Assembly (NCBI RefSeq): GCF_003337735.1
Contig: NZ_QPJY01000002.1
Location: 558,001-622,000 of the forward strand
Source: Thioalbus denitrificans
GTDB lineage: Bacteria > Pseudomonadota > Gammaproteobacteria > DSM-26407
Direction: 5' to 3'
DNA: 64,000 nt
Shown: positions 18,970 through 26,403 of the stretch, one piece after another
Layout of the letters: each line of letters starts with the position of its first letter
Numbering within the stretch: position 1 is the first letter of the stretch
Notes under the pieces: generated by a model
Told to the model about the DNA's origin: nothing
Database searches by the model: none
The model's input: only the letters and a program-made list of their open reading frames with translations
Made by a program: the position numbers and the translations under genes

Positions 18970-19252
18970 TCCCTCCCTATCCGCATCCGTTCCGGTTGCT
19001 TATTGTTGCGCAATGGCAGTCGGCTGCGTCGCGACCGACCGTATGCCCGCGGGTTGCGGAAGATGTCGGCCAGGAACGCAGTACACCACAATCACATGAT
19101 TTTTATCAGTTGCGCACCATTCAGTCCTGTGCGTGCATCACGCTTTGGTTGCGGAACGCCAGGCTGTGGCGGGTTTTCGCGACAATCCCGACACTACTGC
19201 ACCATTTTCCCGTGGTGGCCCATCCGGAACCGGCAGGGTGAAACAGTACACT
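18970..19252. other. fimV upstream region
   Basis: About 280 bases between the fimV start and a MITE-like element. It is less GC-rich than its surroundings (for example the ATCACATGATTTTTATCA area near 19090), as expected for a promoter. GCAGTACAC occurs at 19079 and CAGTACACT at 19244, words shared with the ends of the MITE-like element. No gene is supported. Confidence 0.35.
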
Positions 19253-19521
19253 AGTGTACCGCGCCACTCCTGGAGGTACTTTCAGAGCCCCCCGAAAGTG
19301 CCAGGACAAGGCGCAGTGCGCAGGCAATGGTTGTTTCCCTTGTCAAGCGCTGCAACGCCGTCATGGCGCTTTCGGGGGGCTCCCTCCGGGCGCGCCGCTG
19401 GCCGGCCATCTGCGGCGTTGCGCTTGCTTGAAAGGGGGCCTGCCCTTCCTGCGCAAGCGCGCCTTGCATCTGACCGGCCGGCGACTCGCTGAATGTGCCT
19501 CCAAGAGCGGCGCAGTACACT
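19253..19521. mobile_element. MITE-like element, 269 bp, with terminal inverted repeats
   Basis: The left end (AGTGTACCGCGCCACTCC, then TGGAGG at 19271) and the inverse of the right end (AGTGTACTGCGCCGCTC, then TTGGAGGCACATTCAGCG) match over about 35 bases. The interior has nested inverted segments: GCCCCCCGAAAG near 19288 against CTTTCGGGGGGC near 19370, and GCAACGCCG near 19351 against CGGCGTTGC near 19420. No transposase is encoded. A short relative lies at 31400-31473 and a possible remnant at 8273. Confidence 0.7.
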
Positions 19522-19537
19522 CGCTACCGGATGTCTA

Positions 19538-20566
19538 TTAATTTAGCAGCATTTCGTCCAGCAGGATCTCACCGATTCGCAGACAGTTCAGCGCCGTGCA
19601 GCGGCGCAGGTTGTCGGCCACGACCCACAGGTTCAGCGCCCGCGGCAGGTCGAGATCGGCCCGGATGCGCCCCACGTAGACCGAATCGCTGCCCGCGGCC
19701 TCGGTCACCGGGGTCGGATACCCTCCCGGTTCACGCTCGTCGATCACCTCCAGGCCGGGCGCAGAGGCCAGCAGCTCCCGGGCGCTTTCCGCGTCGATGG
19801 GCTCGCGGGTATGGACGCACAGGACCGCGGAGTGGCCGAAGAAGACCGGGGCCTGGACCAGGGTGGGATTGAGCGGAAGCTCGGGATCCCCCAGGACCCT
19901 GCGGGTCTCCCAGACCAGCTCCATCTCGCCCCGCGTGTAGCCGTTGTCCATGAAGGCGCCCACCTGGGGCAGGAGGTTGAACGCGATCTGACGGGGGAAT
20001 ACCTCCGTATCCACCGACATGCCGTTGAGCAGCCGCGCGGTCTGCCCCGCCAACTCCTCCGCGCCCCGTCGGTCCGACCCCGCCACCGCGTGCAGCAGCG
20101 TTATGTCCACCCGGTCGATGCCGACCTCGTGCCGCAGCGGCTCGAGCGCCAGCAGCAGCATCACCGTGGTGTCCGCGGGGCTGGACAGGATGCCCCGCTC
20201 CCGGAAGCCGGCCACCGCCCCGGGATTGACCTCGGGGATTACCAGCGGCACCGTCTCGTCGAGCCGGAAGGCGGGGCTGCTGTCGATGACCACGCACCCG
20301 GCGGCCGCGGCCCGGGGCGCATGCTCGAAGGCGGTGCCGGCATCGGCAAGGAAAAAGGCCAGCTGGACAGTCTCGAAGTCGAAGCCTTCGATTGCCCTGA
20401 CCGACAGGTAGCCGTTGCGGAACTCCAGCCGCGACCCGACCGCCTCGCCGATATCCAGCGCATGGACCTCCCCGACGGGAAACTCCCGCGACTCGAGCAG
20501 TTCGAGCAGGCTCCCACCCGCGGAGGAACCGGCGCCCACCACAGCGATATCAACACGTCCACTCAT
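19538..20566 (-). CDS. usg: USG-1-like aspartate-semialdehyde dehydrogenase paralogue lacking the catalytic Cys
   Basis: 342 residues with the ASADH fold: N-terminal NAD(P)-binding VAVVGAGSSAGG-like segment, central LLHAVAGSDRRGAEEL, and a C-terminal dimerisation region. The active-site motif GGNC/NPNC-ST of true ASADHs is replaced by SSPADTTV, so the nucleophilic Cys is absent and dehydrogenase activity is unlikely. Usg proteins encoded next to asd or truA are common in gammaproteobacteria and of unknown function. The 3' end lies 16 bases from a MITE-like element. Confidence 0.85.
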   Translation of the reverse strand: MSGRVDIAVVGAGSSAGGSLLELLESREFPVGEVHALDIGEAVGSRLEFRNGYLSVRAIEGFDFETVQLAFFLADAGTAFEHAPRAAAAGCVVIDSSPAFRLDETVPLVIPEVNPGAVAGFRERGILSSPADTTVMLLLALEPLRHEVGIDRVDITLLHAVAGSDRRGAEELAGQTARLLNGMSVDTEVFPRQIAFNLLPQVGAFMDNGYTRGEMELVWETRRVLGDPELPLNPTLVQAPVFFGHSAVLCVHTREPIDAESARELLASAPGLEVIDEREPGGYPTPVTEAAGSDSVYVGRIRADLDLPRALNLWVVADNLRRCTALNCLRIGEILLDEMLLN

Positions 20567-20583
20567 CTACCTTGCTCCAAACG

Positions 20584-20623
20584 ACGAGCCCACGGCAGCG
20601 GTTTCCCGCTGCCGTGGGCTCGT
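20584..20623 (-). terminator. Perfect 18-bp hairpin between asd and usg
   Basis: ACGAGCCCACGGCAGCGG (20584-20601), loop TTTC (20602-20605), then the exact inverse complement (20606-20623). It lies 36 bases past the asd stop in the direction of transcription and 17 bases before the usg start. Only TTTGG follows the stem on the minus strand, so it is a weak intrinsic terminator, or an attenuator or processing site that sets the asd:usg ratio. Confidence 0.6.
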
Positions 20624-20659
20624 GGTGACGACAGGATGCCGGATTCAGAGGTCGGAACC

Positions 20660-21772
20660 TCAGGCCTCCAGCAGGATCCGCAGCGTGCGGCGCAGCGGTT
20701 CGGCGGCGCCCCAGAGCAACTGGTCGCCCACGGTGAAGGCGCTCAGGTACTGCGGGCCGAGGTTCATCTTGCGCAGCCGGCCGACCGGTACGGTCAGGGT
20801 GCCGGTCACCGCCGCGGGGGTCAGCTCGCGCATGGTCACCTCGCGGTCGTTGGGCACCACCTTCACCCAGTCGTTGGCCGCGGCCAGCATCGCCTGCACC
20901 TCGTCCAGGGGCACATCGCGGGTCAGCTTCACCGTCAGTGCCTGGCTGTGGCAGCGCATGGCGCCCACCCGCACGCAGATGCCGTCGATGGGAATCGGGT
21001 TGCCGCCGCGGCCGAGAATCTTGTTGGTCTCGGCGAAGCCCTTCCACTCCTCGCGGCTCTGGCCGCTGTCCAGCTGCTTGTCGATGTAGGGAATCAGCGA
21101 GCCGGCCAGGGGCACGCCCCACTGGTCGACGGGATAGTCGGCGGAGCGGATGTGCTCGGCCACCACGCGGTCGATGTCCAGGATCGCCGAGGCGGGATCA
21201 TCCAGCAGCGGCCGGGCCGCGTCACGGATGGAACCCATCTGCCGCAGCAACTCGCGCATGTTCTGCGCACCGGCGCCGGAGGCCGCCTGGTAGGTCATCG
21301 CGCTGACCCACTCAACCAGCCCGTTCTGGAACAGCCCGCCCATGGCCATCAGCATCAGGCTCACGGTGCAGTTGCCGCCGATGAACTCCTTCACGCCGCG
21401 GCCGATGGCGTCGCGGATGACGTCCAGGTTCACCGGGTCGAGCACGATGACGCTGCTGTCGGCCATACGCAGGGTGGAGGCGGCGTCGATCCAGTGACCG
21501 TCCCAGCCCGCGGCCCGCAGCTTCGGATAGACCTCGCTGGTGAAGTCGCCGCCCTGGCAGGAGATGATCACCTCCATCGCCTTGAGCTCGTCCACGTTCC
21601 GGGCGTCCTTCAGCGGCGGGACCTCCTTGCCGATGTCCGGCCCGGCCGCTCCGGCCTGGGAGGTGGTGAAGAAGACCGGATCGATCAGGTCGAAATCCTT
21701 CTCCGCCAGCATGCGCTGCATGAGTACGGATCCAACCATTCCCCGCCAACCGACCAAACCTACGCGCTTCAT
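20660..21772 (-). CDS. asd: Aspartate-semialdehyde dehydrogenase
   Basis: 370 residues of the gammaproteobacterial type. N-terminal [14 protein letters not shown] binds NADP. The nucleophile is Cys in [12 protein letters not shown], and the catalytic His and Arg region is [14 protein letters not shown]. It reduces aspartyl phosphate to the semialdehyde, a precursor of Lys/DAP, Thr and Met. Located between leuB and usg as in Pseudomonas. Confidence 0.96.
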   Translation of the reverse strand: MKRVGLVGWRGMVGSVLMQRMLAEKDFDLIDPVFFTTSQAGAAGPDIGKEVPPLKDARNVDELKAMEVIISCQGGDFTSEVYPKLRAAGWDGHWIDAASTLRMADSSVIVLDPVNLDVIRDAIGRGVKEFIGGNCTVSLMLMAMGGLFQNGLVEWVSAMTYQAASGAGAQNMRELLRQMGSIRDAARPLLDDPASAILDIDRVVAEHIRSADYPVDQWGVPLAGSLIPYIDKQLDSGQSREEWKGFAETNKILGRGGNPIPIDGICVRVGAMRCHSQALTVKLTRDVPLDEVQAMLAAANDWVKVVPNDREVTMRELTPAAVTGTLTVPVGRLRKMNLGPQYLSAFTVGDQLLWGAAEPLRRTLRILLEA

Positions 21773-21880
21773 TTCAAAACCTCGATTTCAGGACAATGTT
21801 CCGGATGCACGGCCGCCGTGCCGCCCGGCCGGGGCGCCACGGCGCCGACTCTTCAAGACCGCGCCCCCACGGGGATGGTA

Positions 21881-22960
21881 TCAGTCCGCGAGGGCCGCCA
21901 CCACGGCATCGCCCATCCGGGCGGTACCGACCCGGGTGGTCCCCTCGGTATGGATGTCGGCGGTGCGCAGCCCCTGGTCCAGCACCCGGCTCACGGCCCG
22001 CTCGATGCGCGCCGCCAGGGCCTCCTCGCCGAGGGAGTAGCGCAGCATCATCGCCACCGACAGGATGGTCGCCAGGGGGTTCGCGACACCCTGGCCGGCG
22101 ATGTCCGGCGCCGAGCCGTGGATGGGCTCGTACATGCCCTTGCCATCGGCGTCCAGCGAGGCCGAGGGGAGCATGCCGATGGAGCCCGTCAGCATGGAGG
22201 CCTCGTCGGAGAGGATATCACCAAACATGTTGGTGGTGACCATCACGTCGAACTGCTTGGGCGCGCGGACCAGCTGCATGGCGGCATTGTCCACGTACAT
22301 GTGGCTCAGCTCCACCTCCGGGTAGTCCTTGGCCACCCGGATCATCACCTCGCGCCACAGCTCCGTGCACTCCAGCACGTTGGCCTTGTCCACGGAACAG
22401 ACCCGCTTGTTGCGCTTCATGGCGATGTCGAACGCCGCGCGGCCGATGCGCTCCACCTCGGATTCGCTGTAGACCAGGGTGTTGAAGCCCTGGCGCTCGC
22501 CGTTCTCCAGGGTGCGGATGCCGCGCGGCTGGCCGAAGTAGATGCCGCCGGTCAGCTCGCGGACGATCATGATGTCCAGCCCCGCCACCACCTCCGGGCG
22601 CAGCGTGGAGGCGCTGGCCAGCTGGGGATAGAGCAGCGCCGGGCGCAGGTTGGCGAACAGGCCGAGCCCCGCGCGCAGGCCGAGCAGTCCCTTCTCCGGG
22701 CGGATGGAGATGTCCAGCGGCTCCCACTTGGGGCCGCCCACGGCCCCGAGCAGCACCGCGTCGGCCTCCCGCGCCAGCTGCAGGGTCTCCTCCGGCAGGG
22801 GCCCGCCGGTGGCGTCGATGGCCGCGCCGCCCACCAGGGCGGTCTCGGTCTCCACCGCCAGACCGTAGTCGTTCCGCAGGGCCTGCAGGACCTTCACGGC
22901 CTCGGCCACGATTTCGATGCCGATGCCGTCGCCGGGAAGCAGCAGTACTTTCTTCGTCAT
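21881..22960 (-). CDS. leuB: 3-Isopropylmalate dehydrogenase
   Basis: 359 residues. [13 protein letters not shown] at the N-terminus, substrate Arg/Tyr segment [14 protein letters not shown], and metal-binding [11 protein letters not shown]. It oxidises 3-isopropylmalate in leucine synthesis. It is third in leuC-leuD-leuB; a 158-base gap with an inverted repeat pair separates it from leuD. leuA is not in the window. Confidence 0.97.
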   Translation of the reverse strand: MTKKVLLLPGDGIGIEIVAEAVKVLQALRNDYGLAVETETALVGGAAIDATGGPLPEETLQLAREADAVLLGAVGGPKWEPLDISIRPEKGLLGLRAGLGLFANLRPALLYPQLASASTLRPEVVAGLDIMIVRELTGGIYFGQPRGIRTLENGERQGFNTLVYSESEVERIGRAAFDIAMKRNKRVCSVDKANVLECTELWREVMIRVAKDYPEVELSHMYVDNAAMQLVRAPKQFDVMVTTNMFGDILSDEASMLTGSIGMLPSASLDADGKGMYEPIHGSAPDIAGQGVANPLATILSVAMMLRYSLGEEALAARIERAVSRVLDQGLRTADIHTEGTTRVGTARMGDAVVAALAD

Positions 22961-22983
22961 TCCTGGAACCTCTGAATTCTGGT

Positions 22984-23110
22984 TTTAACGCCAAGGCGCC
23001 AAGTCGCGAAGACGCCAAGGTTAATAACATTACAATACAATTGGTTACGCGCAGATTGTAAAGCTGTTACTTACTCTGTGTTCTTTGCGCCTTCGCGTCT
23101 TTGCGTTTAA
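22984..23110. repeat. GCCAAG/CGCGAAG-arm inverted repeat between leuD and leuB
   Basis: The left arm (22984-23020) contains AACGCCAAGGCGCC and GACGCCAAGG words. The right arm (23082-23110) is the inverse type (TTTGCGCCTTCGCGTC). The core of about 60 bases is AT-rich (TTAATAACATTACAATAC), unlike the flanking genes. It may split the leu operon transcript or carry a promoter; neither is demonstrated. Confidence 0.65.
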
Positions 23111-23118
23111 TCACTGTT

Positions 23119-23757
23119 CTACCCGAACAGCCAGGGCACGCGCTTCCGGTAATCGACCTCGAAGGCGCGGATCTCCTCCACGTGCTGGAGGGTCAGCCCG
23201 ATGTCGTCCAGGCCGTCGAGGAGGCAGTGCCTGCGGAAGGGATCCACAGCGAAGGGGATCACCTCACCCGTCGGGGTGGTCAGGGTCTGCGCCTCGAGGT
23301 CCACCGCCAGGCGGTAGCCGGGCTCAGCGTCCACCTCCCGGAACAGCCGCTCCACCGTGGCGGCATCCAGCACGATGGGCAGGATGCCGTTCTTGAAGCA
23401 GTTGTTGAAGAAGATGTCGGCGAAGCTCGGGGCAATGATGACCCGGAAGCCGTAGTCCTCCAGCGCCCATGGCGCGTGCTCGCGGCTGGAGCCGCAACCG
23501 AAGTTGTCGCGCGCCAGGAGGATGCGCGCCCCCTGGTAGCGGGGCTGGTTGAGGACGAAGTCCGGGTTGAGGGGCCGCTGGCTGCAGTCCATGCCCGGCT
23601 CGCCGTGGTCCAGGTAGCGCCACTCGTCGAACAGGTTGGGACCGAAGCCGGTGCGCTGGATGGACTTCAGGAACTGCTTCGGGATGATGGCGTCGGTATC
23701 CACGTTGGCGCGATCGAGCGGCGCCACCAGACCGTTGAATTTCTCGAAGGGTTTCAT
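23119..23757 (-). CDS. leuD: 3-Isopropylmalate dehydratase small subunit
   Basis: 212 residues from ATG 23757 (MKPFEKFNG), preceded by GAGAGGTATCAAG. Hallmarks are [11 protein letters not shown] and [15 protein letters not shown], plus [18 protein letters not shown]. It pairs with LeuC to isomerise 2-isopropylmalate. The open frame upstream of 23757 is only an alternative frame of leuC. Confidence 0.97.
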   Translation of the reverse strand: MKPFEKFNGLVAPLDRANVDTDAIIPKQFLKSIQRTGFGPNLFDEWRYLDHGEPGMDCSQRPLNPDFVLNQPRYQGARILLARDNFGCGSSREHAPWALEDYGFRVIIAPSFADIFFNNCFKNGILPIVLDAATVERLFREVDAEPGYRLAVDLEAQTLTTPTGEVIPFAVDPFRRHCLLDGLDDIGLTLQHVEEIRAFEVDYRKRVPWLFG

Positions 23758-23768
23758 CTTGATACCTC

Positions 23769-25172
23769 TCAAAATTCCCGCACGTCGACGAAATGACCGG
23801 CGATGGCCGCGGCCGCGGCCATGGCCGGGCTCACCAGGTGGGTGCGGCCGCCCTGCCCCTGCCGGCCCTCGAAGTTGCGGTTCGAGGTGGAGGCGCAGCG
23901 CTCGCCCGGCTCCAGCCGATCGGCGTTCATCGCCAGGCACATGGAACAGCCGGGCTCGCGCCACTCGAAGCCGGCCTCGATGAAGACCCGGTCCAGCCCC
24001 TCGGACTCCGCCTGCCGCTTCACCAGCCCGGATCCCGGCACCACCATGGCCAGCTTGATGGACCCGGCCACCTTGCGGCCCTTGACCACCGCCGCGGCGG
24101 CGCGCAGGTCCTCGATGCGACCGTTGGTGCAGGAGCCGATGAACACCTTGTCCGGGCGGATCCCGCTGATGGGCATCATCGCCTCCAGCCCCATGTAGGC
24201 CAGGGCGCGGCGGATGCCCTCGCGCTTCACCGGGTCGGACTCGGCATCCGGGTCCGGGACGCAGGCATCCACCGGCAACACCATTTCCGGCGAGGTTCCC
24301 CAGGTGACCTGGGGCGTAATGGCCGTCGCATCGAGCACCACCACCTGGTCGAATACGGCGTCGTCGTCGCTGCGCAGCTCCCGCCAGGCCGCCACCGCCT
24401 GCGCCCACTGCTCGGCCCGCGGAGCGAACGGCCGGCCCTCGACGTAGGCGAAGGTCTTCTCGTCCGGCGCCACCATGCCGGCCCGGGCGCCCGCCTCGAT
24501 GGCCATGTTGCAGACCGTCATGCGGCCCTCCATGGAGAGGCTCCGGATCGCCTCGCCGCCGAACTCGATGGCGTAGCCGGTCCCGCCGGCGGTCCCGATC
24601 CTGCCGATGATGGCCAGGATGAGGTCCTTGGCGGTGATGCCGGGGGGCAGCTCACCGTCCACCCGCACCAGCATGTTCCTGCTCTTCTTCTGCACCAGGC
24701 ACTGGGTGGCGAGCACGTGCTCCACCTCGGAGGTGCCGATGCCGAAGGCCAGCGCGCCGAAGGCCCCGTGGGTGGCCGTGTGGGAGTCCCCGCAGACCAC
24801 CGTCATCCCCGGCAGGGTGGCACCCTGCTCCGGGCCGATGATGTGCACGATGCCCTGGCGCACATCGCCCATGGGAAACTCGGTGATGTCGAACTCCCGG
24901 CAGTTGCTGTCCAGGGTCTCCACCTGCAGGCGGGAGACGGGGTCGGTGATGCCCTGGTCGAGATCCCGGGTGGGGACATTGTGGTCCGGCACCGCGAGGT
25001 TGGCCTGCTTCCGCCACGGCTTGCGCCCGGCGAGCCGCAGCCCCTCGAAGGCCTGGGGCGAGGTCACCTCGTGCAGCAGCTGCCGGTCGATGTAGATGAG
25101 TCCGGTGCCGTCCTCGTCCATGCGCACCAGGTGCGCGTCCCAGAGTTTGTCATAGAGCGTCTTGCCAGCCAT
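23769..25172 (-). CDS. leuC: 3-Isopropylmalate dehydratase large subunit
   Basis: 467 residues from ATG 25172 (MAGKTLYDK). Aconitase-family [4Fe-4S] enzyme: cluster ligands are Cys in [12 protein letters not shown] and in [11 protein letters not shown]. The [17 protein letters not shown] segment is typical. It starts the leuCDB run and is divergent from a LysR regulator across a 325-base gap filled by a repeat island. Confidence 0.97.
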   Translation of the reverse strand: MAGKTLYDKLWDAHLVRMDEDGTGLIYIDRQLLHEVTSPQAFEGLRLAGRKPWRKQANLAVPDHNVPTRDLDQGITDPVSRLQVETLDSNCREFDITEFPMGDVRQGIVHIIGPEQGATLPGMTVVCGDSHTATHGAFGALAFGIGTSEVEHVLATQCLVQKKSRNMLVRVDGELPPGITAKDLILAIIGRIGTAGGTGYAIEFGGEAIRSLSMEGRMTVCNMAIEAGARAGMVAPDEKTFAYVEGRPFAPRAEQWAQAVAAWRELRSDDDAVFDQVVVLDATAITPQVTWGTSPEMVLPVDACVPDPDAESDPVKREGIRRALAYMGLEAMMPISGIRPDKVFIGSCTNGRIEDLRAAAAVVKGRKVAGSIKLAMVVPGSGLVKRQAESEGLDRVFIEAGFEWREPGCSMCLAMNADRLEPGERCASTSNRNFEGRQGQGGRTHLVSPAMAAAAAIAGHFVDVREF

Positions 25173-25497
25173 GGGCGGTCCTCGCAACGCAACATCGGTT
25201 CGGATAACAGGTACCCAGCTTAGACACTGGCAATCCATGAATCAAATTCATATATTTCATATATGATATTCTTTTATGGAATCTGTATTTATCCGCAGAT
25301 TACGCAGATTACGCAGATTTGTTTTAAAGACAAGATCTTATAAGGAAATCTGTTCTCCAATATCCAGCTTGGTGTACTGCGGCGCAACTTTCGCCACCGG
25401 GGCACAGCAGCGGTTTTTTTTACTTTCCCTTGTGGAAGTCCAATCAGCGTAATCTGCGTAATCTGCGGATAAATAGTATTCACAATGAGGGCGTTGG
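25173..25497. repeat. leuC-lysR divergent gap with CCGCAGATTACG inverted island
   Basis: The left arm (25288-25319) is TTATCCGCAGATTACGCAG and further tandem units. The right arm (25442-25473) is the inverse, ending CTGCGGATAA. The core (25320-25441) contains TTGGTGTACTGCGGC and no gene. Bases 25225-25285 are very AT-rich (AATTCATATATTTCATATAT), a likely promoter or regulator-binding region for leuC and the LysR gene. Confidence 0.8.
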
Positions 25498-26403
25498 ATG
25501 GATACAGCAGCGCTGGAGGCGTTTCTGGCGGTGGCGCGGGCGGAGTCGTTCTCGCGGGCGGCGGAGGCGCTGCACCTGACCCAGCCGGCGGTGAGCAAGC
25601 GCATCGCGGGGCTGGAGTCGGCCCTGGAGGTGCGGCTGTTCGACCGTGTCGGGCGGGTGGTGAGCCTCACCGAGGCGGGCCGTGCGCTGCTGCCCCGGGC
25701 CCGGCGGGTGCTGGATGAACTGACCGACTGCACGCGGGAGCTGCACAACCTGTCCGGCCGCGTGGAGGGCACGCTGGCACTGGCCACCTCCCACCATATC
25801 GGGCTGCACCGCCTGCCGCCCGCCCTGCGCAGCTACACCGCGCGCTACCCGGGCGTGCACCTCGACCTGCGGTTCATGGCCTCGGAGAGCGCCTTCGCCG
25901 CCGTGGCCGAGGGCGAGGTGGAGCTGGCCATCGTGACCCTGCCCGAGGATCCGAAGGAAATGAGCCCGCTGGAGTCGTTCCCGCTGTGGGACGACCCGCT
26001 GACGCTGGTCATCGCGGCGGACCATCCGCTGGCGCGGCTCTCCTCCCCGGATCCCGGCGAACTGTCGGCCTACCCCGCCATCCTGCCCGACCCAGGCACC
26101 TGGACCCGCAGGCTCATCGACGCCGGGCTTGCCGGCGTGGGCGTCACCGCGCGCACCAGCTTCACCACCAACTACCTCGAGACCATCAAGATGATGGTCA
26201 GCGTGGGGTTGGGCTGGAGCGTCCTGCCCGAGTCCATGCTCGGCCACGGCCTCGCGCCCCTGGGCCTCCCCGGCCTGCGGCTCCTGCGCCACCTCGGCGC
26301 CGTCCGCCACCCCGGCCGTACCCCCTCCAACGCCGCCGAATCCTTTGTGCGGCTGCTGGCGATGGAAAGCGCGGGAACCGCACCCGGGGTCAACCGCAGC
26401 TGA
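25498..26403 (+). CDS. LysR-family transcriptional regulator
   Basis: 301 residues. The N-terminal winged helix-turn-helix has AFLAVARAESFSRAAEALHL and TQPAVSKRIAGLE; a LysR substrate-binding domain spans about residues 90-295. It is transcribed divergently from leuC, so by the usual LysR logic it may regulate leuCDB, but this is inferred from position only. Its last 14 bases overlap the 3' end of the convergent GGDEF/EAL gene. Confidence 0.88.
   Translation: MDTAALEAFLAVARAESFSRAAEALHLTQPAVSKRIAGLESALEVRLFDRVGRVVSLTEAGRALLPRARRVLDELTDCTRELHNLSGRVEGTLALATSHHIGLHRLPPALRSYTARYPGVHLDLRFMASESAFAAVAEGEVELAIVTLPEDPKEMSPLESFPLWDDPLTLVIAADHPLARLSSPDPGELSAYPAILPDPGTWTRRLIDAGLAGVGVTARTSFTTNYLETIKMMVSVGLGWSVLPESMLGHGLAPLGLPGLRLLRHLGAVRHPGRTPSNAAESFVRLLAMESAGTAPGVNRS

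Noticed and set aside
19811-22975. A 1054-codon open frame on the + strand opposite usg, asd and leuB
   Set aside because: High-GC antisense frames stay open by codon bias; the three minus-strand genes are full-length and well conserved.
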